Origin: Campylobacter concisus
GTDB taxonomy: Bacteria; Campylobacterota; Campylobacteria; Campylobacterales; Campylobacteraceae
Length of the DNA: 64,000 nucleotides
Reading direction: 5' to 3'
Assembly (NCBI RefSeq): GCF_003048375.1
Contig: NZ_CP021642.1
Location: 930,001 to 994,000, forward strand
Part shown: positions 34,847 through 44,127 of the stretch, piece by piece
How the letters are laid out: each line of letters starts with the position of its first letter
Numbering within the stretch: position 1 is the first letter of the stretch
Translations under genes and position numbers: made by a program
Notes under the pieces: model-generated
What the model was told of the DNA's origin: nothing
Seen by the model: only the letters and a program-made list of their open reading frames with translations
Database searches by the model: none

Positions 34847-35666
34847 CGAAAATATTTATACGCATATAAAAGATGTTTTTATAGATGAAGACGAGAGTTT
34901 AAATTTCGTAAATTTAGACAACTCTATAAGCTGCTACAACAAGATAGTTTTAGCTCTAAAAAAGCCACTAAAGCTCATCTTGTTTTATGGCAAGCCAGGT
35001 AGTGGCAAGACCTTTTTGCTAAACAAGATCGCAAATGATCTAAAAGAAGATAAAAGTCTCATCTTTTTCCCGCATCCATTTTTTAGCGAGGCGACATTTA
35101 TCGAGGCGCTTTGTGAGCAAATTTATGGAAAAAAGCTTGAAGATATAAACAACTTTGAGAGCTTTATAAAATTTTATTCAAAAGACTTTAGCAGTAAAGA
35201 TGAAATTTTAAAAAATCAAATGACTGTTATCCTAGATGAAGCGCAGCTCTATCCGACTGAGCTTATCGAGAAGATAAGGCTTATGGCTGATACTAGGATG
35301 TTTAAATTTCTCTTTACGATACACAAAACTGAAAACGAAGATATTTTGGCAAAAGATTATTTTCAGACTAGGATATGGGAGAGCATCGAGCTAAGTAGCG
35401 CTGATGTAAATGAGATCATCATCTACTTGCAAAGAAAGCTTAGTCAAAAAAACTATGACAAATACCTTAAATTTGAGAAAAAAGACTACGAGTGCGCCTA
35501 CTCATTTTGCGGTGGAAATTTAAGAACGCTAAACAAGATCATGTATAAATTCTATGAAATTTGCGAATACTACGAGCAGTATCAGCCTTCAAAGCTTAGC
35601 GGCGATAAGGCAAATACCATGATACTCACCATGGCTGCACTTGATGCGGGGCTAATCGATGCTTGA
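34839..35666 (+). CDS. ctsP: AAA ATPase of the uptake operon (MshM/CtsP-like)
   Basis: The 275-residue protein has Walker A FYGKPGSGKTFLLNKI near residue 48 and Walker B MTVILDEAQLYPTE near residue 128, the DEAQ variety found in GspA/ExeA and MshM. The C-terminal helical lid includes CGGNLRTLNKIMYKFY. In Vibrio and Aeromonas such ATPases help assemble or localise the secretin. In C. jejuni CtsP is the nucleotide-binding protein next to the secretin and is required for transformation. It overlaps its neighbours by 8 nt on each side. Confidence 0.82.
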   Translation: MSNENIYTHIKDVFIDEDESLNFVNLDNSISCYNKIVLALKKPLKLILFYGKPGSGKTFLLNKIANDLKEDKSLIFFPHPFFSEATFIEALCEQIYGKKLEDINNFESFIKFYSKDFSSKDEILKNQMTVILDEAQLYPTELIEKIRLMADTRMFKFLFTIHKTENEDILAKDYFQTRIWESIELSSADVNEIIIYLQRKLSQKNYDKYLKFEKKDYECAYSFCGGNLRTLNKIMYKFYEICEYYEQYQPSKLSGDKANTMILTMAALDAGLIDA

Positions 35667-36534
35667 ACCACAAGAAATTCAAAGACTAGAAAAGCTTTAT
35701 GAGAGCTACAAGAAAAAAAATGGCGGTTTTTTGCATAAAATTTTTAATGCCAAAAACTCTAAAATTTTAATCATCGAGCTTTTACTTATCATCATTTTGC
35801 TGGCTGCATTGATAGCGCTAAGCATAGAGAAAACTCCAAGTCTTGCTAGTAAAAGCGATAAATTTTTAGCCAAAAATGCAACCGCAGTAAAAATGGTAGA
35901 AAAAAACGAGACAAATGCAAGCATGCTTAGCGAGCTAAAGCAAAAGAGCGAGGTTGCTAAGGCTAAATTTGAAGAGGGTAAGAAGCAAGATGAGCTAGCT
36001 GACAAGATAGCTAAAAAGCTAGAAGAAGTCGTAAAGATAAACGAAACAAACGATACTTCAAAAAATGACCAAAAAAGGCAAAGAAGCTCACAAGGTTGGC
36101 TTAAGCTAAATATCCCTGACGAAGAGCTACTTAGCGAACAAAATGGCATAAATGGCATAAGCGTGCCACAAGATGAAGTGATAGATCTTGAGTCAAAACC
36201 AGCTAGAAAGCGTGTAAATATACAAGTAACTTCAGCATCAAATGAAGAGAGCGTGCTAAGAGAGCAGTTTTTAAAGACAAATAATCCAACTATCGCGCTC
36301 GAGCTTGCTAGATTAAATTTTAGAAATAATAATTTCAAAGAAGCTATAAAGTGGTCGCTTGCAGCGAACGATATAGATAATAGCTTAGAGGAGTCGTGGA
36401 TCATCTTTGCAAAGTCAAAATATAAGCTAAAGCAAAGCGATGATGCTGTTAAAGCTCTAAGGGAGTATAATAAAAACTTAAACAAAGCTTCGATAAATGA
36501 GCTTATAAATAAGATAAAAAGTGGAACATTATGA
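35659..36534 (+). CDS. Membrane-anchored TPR protein (MshN-like)
   Basis: The 291-residue protein has one transmembrane helix (about 31-53, ILIIELLLIIILLAALIALS), a Lys/Glu-rich linker with coiled-coil character (residues 70-135), and tetratricopeptide-type helices at the C-terminus (NPTIALELARLNFRNNNFKE, then NKASINELINKIKSGTL). Position and layout equal those of MshN in the Vibrio MSHA operon. The likely role is an inner-membrane scaffold of the uptake machine. It overlaps the preceding and following genes by 4-8 nt. Confidence 0.7.
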   Translation: MLEPQEIQRLEKLYESYKKKNGGFLHKIFNAKNSKILIIELLLIIILLAALIALSIEKTPSLASKSDKFLAKNATAVKMVEKNETNASMLSELKQKSEVAKAKFEEGKKQDELADKIAKKLEEVVKINETNDTSKNDQKRQRSSQGWLKLNIPDEELLSEQNGINGISVPQDEVIDLESKPARKRVNIQVTSASNEESVLREQFLKTNNPTIALELARLNFRNNNFKEAIKWSLAANDIDNSLEESWIIFAKSKYKLKQSDDAVKALREYNKNLNKASINELINKIKSGTL

Positions 36535-37070
36535 AATTTTTTGTTATTTTTTTGGTTTTTGTTTGTGAAGTTTTTGCCGTTAGTCTGACCGAGATAAGAG
36601 ATGACTTTAACAGCGCAAACTATGCAAAAGTCTGCAACCAAAAGGTTGAGGAATTTTTAAAAACACAAAATAACGAAGAGCAAATTTCTATGTTTGGCAT
36701 CGCTTGCATAAAGATGAACGATCTAAACAGGCTAGCAACTCCGATCGATAAGCTAGTAAAGAGCGAAAAATCAAGAGAAAATGCTGCCTATTTTGCTGAC
36801 ATCTTATTTAAGAAAAAGCTCTTATTTCACGCTATGATAGATGGCGTTGATATAAGTTATATCAGGCTTCCAAAGAGTGATTATATACTTTCATTTTTGT
36901 TTGATAAATTTGTAAAAAAAGAGTATGTTGAAGAGCTTGGCACATTTATCTTTGAAGAGCCAAATTCTGACACAAGGTATGAGATAAGCCCGACAAATGG
37001 ACAAATACCAAAGCTAGTGCTTAAAATTTTTAAAAATAACGACCTGAAATCACAAATAGAGTATAGATAA
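36531..37070 (+). CDS. Exported protein of the uptake operon, unknown function
   Basis: The 179-residue product has a signal peptide (MKFFVIFLVFVCEVFAVS) and a helical mature part with two Cys (KVCNQKVEEF; GIACIKMND). No family is recognised, and the MSHA operon has no obvious counterpart at this place. C. jejuni also has an uncharacterised gene between ctsP and ctsE. Overlaps of ATGA and TAATG tie it to the TPR gene and the GspE gene, so it is expressed as part of the machine. Confidence 0.68.
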   Translation: MKFFVIFLVFVCEVFAVSLTEIRDDFNSANYAKVCNQKVEEFLKTQNNEEQISMFGIACIKMNDLNRLATPIDKLVKSEKSRENAAYFADILFKKKLLFHAMIDGVDISYIRLPKSDYILSFLFDKFVKKEYVEELGTFIFEEPNSDTRYEISPTNGQIPKLVLKIFKNNDLKSQIEYR

Positions 37071-38821
37071 TGAAAAATGTAGAAAATGTAATCTTAAAAA
37101 ATATAGAACAAAACGGCAAACTAAGCACATCAGATATAGAAAAGATAAAGCAGATAAGCGAACAAGAAGGCAAAGGTCTTGTTAAAATTTTAAGAGATGA
37201 AAATTTACTAAATGACGATGATTTTATGGAAATTTTGTCTGATATTTATAGAAGAGGACATGTAAATATCGATGAAATTTCAAACGACCTTGAGCTTGAT
37301 ATAAAGGCTTTTGTTAAATTTATAAGCGAGAAATTTAAGGTTTTATACTTTGACCTTGATGATATCGACATCGACTACCGCATCAGCGAGAAGCTAAGCA
37401 CCGCTCAGCTAAAGACATATAGCGCGATCCCAGTAAAAGAAGATGAGATAAGCGTATATGTCGCTTTTAAAAACCCATTTGACGTTATGGCTCAAGATAA
37501 GGTGCAAAATTTATTTAATAGAAAACTGCTAAAAGTTGCCATCGCTCAGCCAACTCAGATAGAAAAATATATAAGCAAGCTAGCACTAAATGAGAGCATA
37601 AAAGATGTGATAACAGAGATCAGAAGAGAGCTTTCAAGCTCAGCTAGCCAAGGTCAAAACAGTGAAAACTCTGGAATTTTAAAGCTAATCGAGATCATCT
37701 TAAAAACATCTATCCAAAGCAGAGCCAGCGACATCCACATCGAGCCAACCGAGACAAACTGCATCGTAAGAAGCAGGATCGATGGCATGCTAAGCGAGAC
37801 ATTTATATTTGACAAAGATATCTATCCGCCGATGGTTAGCCGTATGAAGCTACTATCAAACATGGACATCGCAGAGCGCCGCCGCCCACAAGATGGTAGA
37901 TTTTCAGCTCAAATTTTAGACAAAGAGTATGATTTTCGTATCTCGACGCTACCTATCTTAAATGGTGAAAGTATAGTTTTAAGAATTTTGGATAAGTCAA
38001 AGGTTATTATAAATTTAGAAGATCTTGGCATGCATCCTGATAACTTTGCTAAATTTAAAAAGAGCATGAAAGCGCCTTATGGCATCATCCTTGTTACTGG
38101 TCCAACAGGCTCAGGAAAGACTACGACGCTTTACGGTGCGCTAAATGATATAAAAAGCGTAAAAACCAAGATCATCACAGTTGAAGACCCAGTAGAATAC
38201 CAGCTAAATATGATCCAACAAGTGCACGTAAATGAAAAGGCTGGACTTACCTTTGTCTCAGCCCTTCGCTCTATCTTGAGGCAAGATCCAGATGTCATAA
38301 TGATAGGCGAGATCAGGGATCAAGAGACGCTTCGCATTGCGATACAAGCGGCACTTACTGGTCACCTTGTCTTTTCTACGCTTCACACAAATGATGCCAT
38401 TAGCGCACTTCCTCGTATGATAGATATGGGCATCGAGCCATATTTAGTAAGTGGCGCGCTCGTTTGCATAGAGGCTCAAAGACTTGTTAGAAAGCTCTGC
38501 CCACACTGCAAACAAAAGATCACACTATCTCAAAAGGCATTTGACGAGGTTAAGAAATTTGTCCCAGAAAACTACCAGTTTTATAAAAGCGTCGGATGTC
38601 CGCAATGCTCACAAACTGGGTATCTAGGACGTGAGATGATAAGTGAAATTTTACCTATTAGTGACCATATAGCAAGCATGGTCGCAAATGGTGCTTCTAA
38701 AGATGAGCTTAAAAGCGTAGCTTACGAAGAGGGTTTTATAGATATGTTTCATGATGGCGTCATAAGAGCAGCAAATGGCATAACCACGCTTGAAGAAGTT
38801 TATAGGGTTGCTAAGATATGA
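37070..38821 (+). CDS. ctsE: GspE/PilB-type assembly ATPase (MshE/CtsE-like)
   Basis: The 583-residue cytoplasmic motor has an N1 domain, Walker A LVTGPTGSGKTTTLYGALND, the Asp box, Walker B ILRQDPDVIMIGEIRD, the His box GHLVFSTLHTNDA, and a zinc tetracysteine site (LCPHCKQ and GCPQCSQTGYLGRE). In C. jejuni CtsE is essential for DNA uptake. Its start overlaps the preceding stop (TAATG) and its stop overlaps the start of the GspF gene (ATGA). Confidence 0.93.
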   Translation: MKNVENVILKNIEQNGKLSTSDIEKIKQISEQEGKGLVKILRDENLLNDDDFMEILSDIYRRGHVNIDEISNDLELDIKAFVKFISEKFKVLYFDLDDIDIDYRISEKLSTAQLKTYSAIPVKEDEISVYVAFKNPFDVMAQDKVQNLFNRKLLKVAIAQPTQIEKYISKLALNESIKDVITEIRRELSSSASQGQNSENSGILKLIEIILKTSIQSRASDIHIEPTETNCIVRSRIDGMLSETFIFDKDIYPPMVSRMKLLSNMDIAERRRPQDGRFSAQILDKEYDFRISTLPILNGESIVLRILDKSKVIINLEDLGMHPDNFAKFKKSMKAPYGIILVTGPTGSGKTTTLYGALNDIKSVKTKIITVEDPVEYQLNMIQQVHVNEKAGLTFVSALRSILRQDPDVIMIGEIRDQETLRIAIQAALTGHLVFSTLHTNDAISALPRMIDMGIEPYLVSGALVCIEAQRLVRKLCPHCKQKITLSQKAFDEVKKFVPENYQFYKSVGCPQCSQTGYLGREMISEILPISDHIASMVANGASKDELKSVAYEEGFIDMFHDGVIRAANGITTLEEVYRVAKI

Positions 38822-40053
38822 AATACTTTGAGGTTGAGTACATTCAAAACGGCAAACGCCATAAGATGAGCCTAAGAGCGAACAATAAAAGCGAGATCAA
38901 AGACAAAGCAAATGTCACTGGCATAATCGTCAAGATCAAAGAGACGCAAACTTCTAGCATAAATAACTTTGAAAATTTACAAAACGTGATCGCAAAAGCT
39001 TTTACTAATCCAAAGGTGAAAATCCCAAATTTAGTAGCCACCATAAGACAGCTTAGCGTTATGACAAATGCTGGAATTTCTATCCACGACAGCATTAAAG
39101 AGGTTGCAAACTCTACCGAGGATAAGCGCCTTAAATTTATATTTCAAACTATAGATGAGGAGCTAAATCAAGGCTCAAGCCTCACAAATAGTATAGAAAA
39201 TTTTAAAGAAGAGCTAGGCGACGTGACGCTAGCGATGATAAGACTTGGCGAGAGCACTGGTAATATGGCTGACGCGCTTGCAAAGCTTGCCTCTATCTTG
39301 CAAGAGGTCTGGGACAATCAGCAAAAATTTAAAAAGGCCATCCGCTATCCGATAACAGTCATCTGCGCGATCATCATAGCCTTTGTCATCCTTATGATAC
39401 TTGTTGTGCCACAGTTTAGAGAAATTTTCGAGCAGTTAAATGCAGAGCTGCCACTGCCAACTAAAATTTTGCTAAATATCGAATACGTCATGACAAACTA
39501 CGGCTTTTATATCCTTGGAGCACTTGCATTTATCGGATATTTGCTTAGAAAATACTATCTTGAGAGTGAAGAATTTCAAGATAAGGTCGATAAATATCTT
39601 TTGAAAGTCTATCTCATCGGCAAGATCATATTTTATTCGAATATGAGCAGGTTTAACCTCATCTTTACAGAGCTTGTTCGAGCTGGTTTGCCTATATCAG
39701 ATGCCCTTGATACAGCTGTGATAACGGTTTCAAACAAGGATATCAAAAAAAAGCTAAGCGGCGTTAAGATACTTGTTGGTAGGGGCGTTAGCCTAACAGA
39801 GGCTTTTAGAGATACAAATTTATATGAAAATATGCTCATACAGATGATAAGCGCTGGCGAGCAAAGCGGTAGCTTAGATGATATGACTGGAAAAGTAACT
39901 GACTATTACAGGATGAAATTTAACGATATTATTGATAACATCTCAAACTATATCGAGCCTATCTTGCTTGTTTTTATAGCAGGCATGGTGCTTTTACTGG
40001 CTCTTGGTATATTTTTGCCGATGTGGGATCTATCAAAAGCCGTTAAAAACTAA
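38818..40053 (+). CDS. ctsF: GspF/PilC-type inner-membrane platform protein (MshG/CtsF-like)
   Basis: The 411-residue protein has two T2SSF helical repeats (residues about 70-190 and 270-395) with the signatures LGESTGNMADALAKLA and SAGEQSGSLDDMTGKVTDYY, and three transmembrane helices. It anchors the assembly ATPase. It is the last gene of the nine-gene operon. No pseudopilin or prepilin peptidase gene occurs in the window; in C. jejuni those are also elsewhere. Confidence 0.92.
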   Translation: MKYFEVEYIQNGKRHKMSLRANNKSEIKDKANVTGIIVKIKETQTSSINNFENLQNVIAKAFTNPKVKIPNLVATIRQLSVMTNAGISIHDSIKEVANSTEDKRLKFIFQTIDEELNQGSSLTNSIENFKEELGDVTLAMIRLGESTGNMADALAKLASILQEVWDNQQKFKKAIRYPITVICAIIIAFVILMILVVPQFREIFEQLNAELPLPTKILLNIEYVMTNYGFYILGALAFIGYLLRKYYLESEEFQDKVDKYLLKVYLIGKIIFYSNMSRFNLIFTELVRAGLPISDALDTAVITVSNKDIKKKLSGVKILVGRGVSLTEAFRDTNLYENMLIQMISAGEQSGSLDDMTGKVTDYYRMKFNDIIDNISNYIEPILLVFIAGMVLLLALGIFLPMWDLSKAVKN

Positions 40054-40080
40054 AATAATTAAAATCTTAAAGGAGAGAAG

Positions 40081-40581
40081 ATGTCTGAAAACAAAGAACA
40101 CATGGTCGAAGAGAGCGCCTTTTTGGTCTCAAAGACCGACTTAAAAGGACGTATTACGTATTGTAACGAGCCATTTTTAAAGATAGTTGGAGCTAAGCAA
40201 GCTGAAGTCTTGGGTAAGCCTCATAACATCATAAGACACCCAGATATGCCAAGAGCTGTTTTCAAGCTACTTTGGGAGCGTATAAAAAATAGAGAAGAAA
40301 TTTTTGCTTATGTAAAAAACAAAAGCTTTGATGGCGGGTTTTACTGGGTCTTTGCAAATATCACAACTTCGCTTGATGTGCAAAACAATCCAGTTGGCTA
40401 CTACTCAGTTAGACGCAAGCCAAATCCAAAGGCGATTGAGATAATAGAGCCTATATATCAAAAGTTGTTATCGGTAGAAAAGAGCGGTGGCATGGATGCT
40501 TCGATGAAATTTTTAACTGAATTTTTAAAAGAAAAAAATATAAGTTATGATGAATTTGTAAATAACCTACAAAGGCTATAA
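40081..40581 (+). CDS. cetB: PAS-domain energy-taxis protein, CetB-like
   Basis: The 166-residue cytoplasmic protein is a single PAS domain of the Aer/CetB type: [20 protein letters not shown], then [19 protein letters not shown] and [13 protein letters not shown], which line the FAD pocket in Aer. CetB of C. jejuni senses redox state and passes the signal to the receptor CetA. Here it is followed after 1 nt by a soluble chemoreceptor, so the two probably signal as a pair. AAGGAGAG precedes the ATG. Confidence 0.88.
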   Translation: MSENKEHMVEESAFLVSKTDLKGRITYCNEPFLKIVGAKQAEVLGKPHNIIRHPDMPRAVFKLLWERIKNREEIFAYVKNKSFDGGFYWVFANITTSLDVQNNPVGYYSVRRKPNPKAIEIIEPIYQKLLSVEKSGGMDASMKFLTEFLKEKNISYDEFVNNLQRL

Positions 40582-40582
40582 G

Positions 40583-41839
40583 ATGTTTGGAAAAAAACTT
40601 GACTCTATAAATGAAATTTTAAGCGTAGTAGGCTCAGCTAGAAACGGCATATTAGAGCCTAGGATAGTAAATGTAAAAGAAAATGACCCTCTTTATGAAG
40701 TAGCACTTGGTATAAATGACTTGCTTGATCAAGTTGAGGCGCTCCAAAGAGAAATTTCAACCTCAATAGACGCTGCTCAAAGCGGACTAACATATAGAAA
40801 TATCTTTACAGATGGATTTCGCGGTATATTTAAACAAAATGCCATCTCTATGAGCAACGGCGTAACTGGTATAAAAGATAGTCACAAAAGTAAAGTTCGT
40901 GGCCTGCTTTCAAAAGAGCTTGACACACTTGGCAATGGCAACGACGGCATAGAAGATGTTAGAAACGATCTAAATGAGAGCATAAAAAACCTTAGCCAAA
41001 TGGCACACATGGCACAAGATACAGCTAAGATCGCTGAGGATACGACGCAAAGCATCAATGAGCTAAGCGTAAATATGAGCTCACTTGAAGAGCTTATAGA
41101 GGGTTCAAGCCACGCTATAAGCACGCTAAATAGCAGAACAGATGACATCACTTCGGTTGTAAATTTGATAAAAGATATAGCTGAGCAGACAAATTTACTA
41201 GCTCTAAACGCAGCTATCGAAGCGGCTCGAGCAGGTGAGCATGGACGCGGTTTTGCAGTTGTCGCTGATGAGGTTAGAAAACTAGCTGAAAACACACAAA
41301 AAGCGACACACGAGATCGGCGTAAATATCCAAACACTTCAGCAAGAAGCCAAAGATATAGATGAAAACTCTAAAAAGATAGATGAAATTTCAAAGATCGC
41401 CACAGCAAATGTCGAAAATTTCAAACAAACTTTAGCTAGTTTCAACCAAAATGCAAAAGAGACAGCCCAAAGATCAAAATATGTAGAAGACAAGACCTTT
41501 GGCATCATCGCAAAGATAGCTATCATCGTCTATAAAGTAGGCGTCTATTCAGACACTGTAAATGAGCAAGGTTACGGCGACGATATAGCAAAAGACGCAG
41601 ACGATCTTGTAGCGTGGTATGAAAATGAGTGCGCAAAGAGCTTTAGTCACACTAAAACTTACGAGAAATCACGCCATTTGGTAGATGAGTTTAACAAAAA
41701 CATCAAAGCCATATTGACAGAAGCTGGCAAGGGCTATAACGAGAAAAATTTAAAACATTTTGTCACTGAGTTTAGAAAGCTTGAGGATCTTAGCAGAGAG
41801 ATATTTAACTCATACAACGAAATGGTCGCTTCAAAATAA
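40583..41839 (+). CDS. Soluble methyl-accepting chemotaxis protein with CZB-like tail
   Basis: The 418-residue receptor has no transmembrane helix. An N-terminal P2/HAMP-like helical part (1-110) is followed by the signalling hairpin, whose tip is [20 protein letters not shown] and [19 protein letters not shown]-terminal helical domain of about 120 residues resembles the zinc-binding CZB domain in layout (VAWYE, then [16 protein letters not shown]). The usual first His and the Cys ligand are not present, so metal binding is doubtful. In C. jejuni the CetB partner CetA is membrane-bound; this partner is cytoplasmic. It probably takes its input from the CetB-like protein encoded just upstream. 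Confidence 0.82.
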   Translation: MFGKKLDSINEILSVVGSARNGILEPRIVNVKENDPLYEVALGINDLLDQVEALQREISTSIDAAQSGLTYRNIFTDGFRGIFKQNAISMSNGVTGIKDSHKSKVRGLLSKELDTLGNGNDGIEDVRNDLNESIKNLSQMAHMAQDTAKIAEDTTQSINELSVNMSSLEELIEGSSHAISTLNSRTDDITSVVNLIKDIAEQTNLLALNAAIEAARAGEHGRGFAVVADEVRKLAENTQKATHEIGVNIQTLQQEAKDIDENSKKIDEISKIATANVENFKQTLASFNQNAKETAQRSKYVEDKTFGIIAKIAIIVYKVGVYSDTVNEQGYGDDIAKDADDLVAWYENECAKSFSHTKTYEKSRHLVDEFNKNIKAILTEAGKGYNEKNLKHFVTEFRKLEDLSREIFNSYNEMVASK

Positions 41840-41850
41840 CTTCAAATTTG

Positions 41851-41871
41851 CTAGACCCGCTTTGGGTCTAG
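41851..41871 (+). terminator. Hairpin after the chemoreceptor gene
   Basis: CTAGACCC and GGGTCTAG form a perfect 8-bp stem with a 5-nt loop, 11 nt after the stop. The following bases are C/T-rich but not a clean T tract. Confidence 0.6.
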
Positions 41872-41917
41872 CTCCTCTTAGATTGATTTAAATTTTATTT
41901 TCATAAATTTTTTCTAC

Positions 41918-41941
41918 ATTATCATTTAAAATTATGATAAT
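41918..41941 (+). promoter_or_regulatory. Fur-box-like inverted repeat ahead of the TonB receptor gene
   Basis: ATTATCAT, 8 bases, ATGATAAT is a perfect inverted repeat. The half-sites match the AT-rich TGATAAT/ATTATCA units of Fur boxes, and the overlapping stretch ATGATAATTAATATTG adds a further partial 7-1-7 match. It lies about 80-100 nt before the receptor gene. Iron repression is the natural expectation. Confidence 0.55.
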
Positions 41942-42021
41942 TAATATTGTTTTTATGCTTGCTTTGTTAAATTTGCGTTTCGCTTTCATTATCAAAGATT
42001 AAATTTAACAAAAGGACATCC

Positions 42022-44127
42022 GTGAATAGATCAAAATTTATCGCCATTTGCCTTAGTGTTTGTGTGGCAAATTCTCTCTATGCAGTAGAGAAAGAGAACA
42101 ACGAAACTAAGCTAGATGGCGTCGTAGTAAGTGCAAGTGGCTTCTCGCAGCAGATCAAAGAAGCCCCTGCAAGCATTAGTGTGATAAGCGGCGATGAGCT
42201 TACAAAAGATAGCTTTACCTCGCTTCACTCAATCGCGCAAAAAGTGCCAGGCGTAAATGTCGTTGGCGGCGAGGATGGTCCAGCTAGTGGTATCTCGATA
42301 CGCGGTATGGAGAAGTCTCAAACGCTAGTTTTGATAGATGGTAAAAGAGCAAATTCAAGCAGTGCAAATCCAAAGGGCGGAGCAGGGGATATGAACTCAA
42401 ATTTCATCCCGCCAGCTGAAGCGATCGAGCGTATAGAGGTCATCCGTGGCCCTATGAGCTCGCTTTATGGTAGCGACGCAGTTGGAGGCGTTATAAATAT
42501 CATTACCAAAAAGGACTTTTCAAAATTTAGCGGCAACGTCGGCATCTCAACTACGATAAATGCGCATAAAGGCATAGGTGATGGCAGACAGGGCGACTTT
42601 TATCTAAATTTACCTCTTTATAAAGAGCTTTTTGCGCTTCAGCTTTGGGGCTATAAAAAGCTAAGAGACGAGGATAATTACAAAGGCGGCTACCAAAAGA
42701 GCGATAAGAGAAATTTAAGCGCAAAGCTTTGGATCACGCCAGATGAGCACAATAAATTTTTTATCCTTGGCTCAAGTGAAAAACACGACTACTCGCGCAC
42801 CGTCGGCAAAACAGCCACTACAAAGACAAATAAGGTTTTAAACGCCTATGACTACGAGAAAAAGAGCTATGGCGTGGGCTACCTTGGCGAATTTGATAAC
42901 CTAAATGCCGATATCAGCTACATTTATGACCAGACGCAAAGAACAAGTCTTTTTGACAGCCTCATACCTGCAAAAGCTAAAAATCACAACTTCAACTCTA
43001 AATTTACAACCTTTCTTGGCGCTCACTCACTAACTTTTGGCTATGACTTTAGCAAGCAAAATGTAGGCACGACCTTCATCGTCTCAAACGCTTCAAGAAA
43101 CGGCTTAAAAGATCCAAAGACCTACTCGATGAGCGAGCATGCGGGATTTATCGAGGATGAGTGGCAAATTTTAGATGAGAAGCTATTTTTAACGCTTGGC
43201 TCAAGGCTCACGCACAATGAATTTTTTGGCAACCATCTCTCGCCAAGAGCCTACCTAGTCTATAACGCCACAGATACGCTAAGCTTAAAAGGCGGCGTAG
43301 CGACTGGCTACAAAACACCTGATGTCAATCAAATTTCTCCAGAAGTAGGCACTATCCAAGGTGGCTGGAGGATAGTTGATTTTGGTAATAAAGACCTAAA
43401 ACCAGAAAAGAGCACGACTTATGAAGTTGGGGCATATTATGACAATCAGGCTGATTTTAGAGGCTCTGTGACGCTTTTTAGAAATGAATTTAAAGATAAG
43501 ATCCTAGACACCGACGGCAGTAATGTAAATAAAATTCCAGCCTTTGGTCCTTGCCCGCCAAGCGCAAAAATCCCAAGTGTGGATTGCCCTGGCTGGGGAA
43601 CCTACTTTAACATTGAGGGTGCGACCGTTTGGGGCGTGGAGCTAAGTGGCGACTATGACATCCTTTCAAATCTAAATTTAAGCTCAAACTACACCTATAA
43701 TAAGTCAAAGATAAAAACTGGTAACCCAACGATAAACACGCCAAGAGGCCCTATGAAATTTAGCGAGACAAACCTAGCTAGACTTGATGGCAAAAGTCTA
43801 ACAGCAACGCCAGAGCACACACTTCACGCCACGCTTACATATAAGCCTATAAAAAGCGTTAAGACATTTTTTGGCGCGAACTATGAGAGCAAGCTAACAA
43901 GCGTAAATTTCGGTGCTGGCAACAGAGTAAGAGAGAACACAAAAGACCTACTAACCTTCGATACAGGTGTCAGCTGGGACGCAAACAAGCACCTAACGCT
44001 TAGCCTAAATGCTTACAACATCTTTGATAAAGTAAGATACGATGAGGCGCTAGCAGACGACGGCAACTATTACTGGTATCCGCAAGAGGGCAGGAGATTT
44101 TGGTTTAAGGTCGCTGCAAAATGGTAA
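42022..44127 (+). CDS. TonB-dependent outer-membrane receptor, catecholate siderophore type
   Basis: The 701-residue precursor has a signal peptide (SKFIAICLSVCVANSLYA), a plug domain with LDGVVVSASGFSQQIKEAP, ISIRGMEKSQTLVLIDGKR and ERIEVIRGPMSSLYGSDAVG, and a 22-strand barrel ending with an aromatic residue (FWFKVAAKW). The plug and the R-G-P-x-S-x-L-Y-G motif are those of FepA/CfrA-like ferric-enterobactin receptors. The start is GTG at 42022, 5 nt after AAAGGA. A Fur-like site lies upstream, and an esterase of the siderophore-hydrolase type overlaps its stop. Ligand is inferred from this pairing. Confidence 0.9.
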   Translation: MNRSKFIAICLSVCVANSLYAVEKENNETKLDGVVVSASGFSQQIKEAPASISVISGDELTKDSFTSLHSIAQKVPGVNVVGGEDGPASGISIRGMEKSQTLVLIDGKRANSSSANPKGGAGDMNSNFIPPAEAIERIEVIRGPMSSLYGSDAVGGVINIITKKDFSKFSGNVGISTTINAHKGIGDGRQGDFYLNLPLYKELFALQLWGYKKLRDEDNYKGGYQKSDKRNLSAKLWITPDEHNKFFILGSSEKHDYSRTVGKTATTKTNKVLNAYDYEKKSYGVGYLGEFDNLNADISYIYDQTQRTSLFDSLIPAKAKNHNFNSKFTTFLGAHSLTFGYDFSKQNVGTTFIVSNASRNGLKDPKTYSMSEHAGFIEDEWQILDEKLFLTLGSRLTHNEFFGNHLSPRAYLVYNATDTLSLKGGVATGYKTPDVNQISPEVGTIQGGWRIVDFGNKDLKPEKSTTYEVGAYYDNQADFRGSVTLFRNEFKDKILDTDGSNVNKIPAFGPCPPSAKIPSVDCPGWGTYFNIEGATVWGVELSGDYDILSNLNLSSNYTYNKSKIKTGNPTINTPRGPMKFSETNLARLDGKSLTATPEHTLHATLTYKPIKSVKTFFGANYESKLTSVNFGAGNRVRENTKDLLTFDTGVSWDANKHLTLSLNAYNIFDKVRYDEALADDGNYYWYPQEGRRFWFKVAAKW

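Noticed and set aside
35706-36641. A 311-residue minus-strand frame opposite the TPR protein gene.
   Set aside because: Composition (Ser/Phe/Leu-rich) is that of an antisense shadow, and the plus-strand gene is coupled to its neighbours with a clear helix and TPR pattern.
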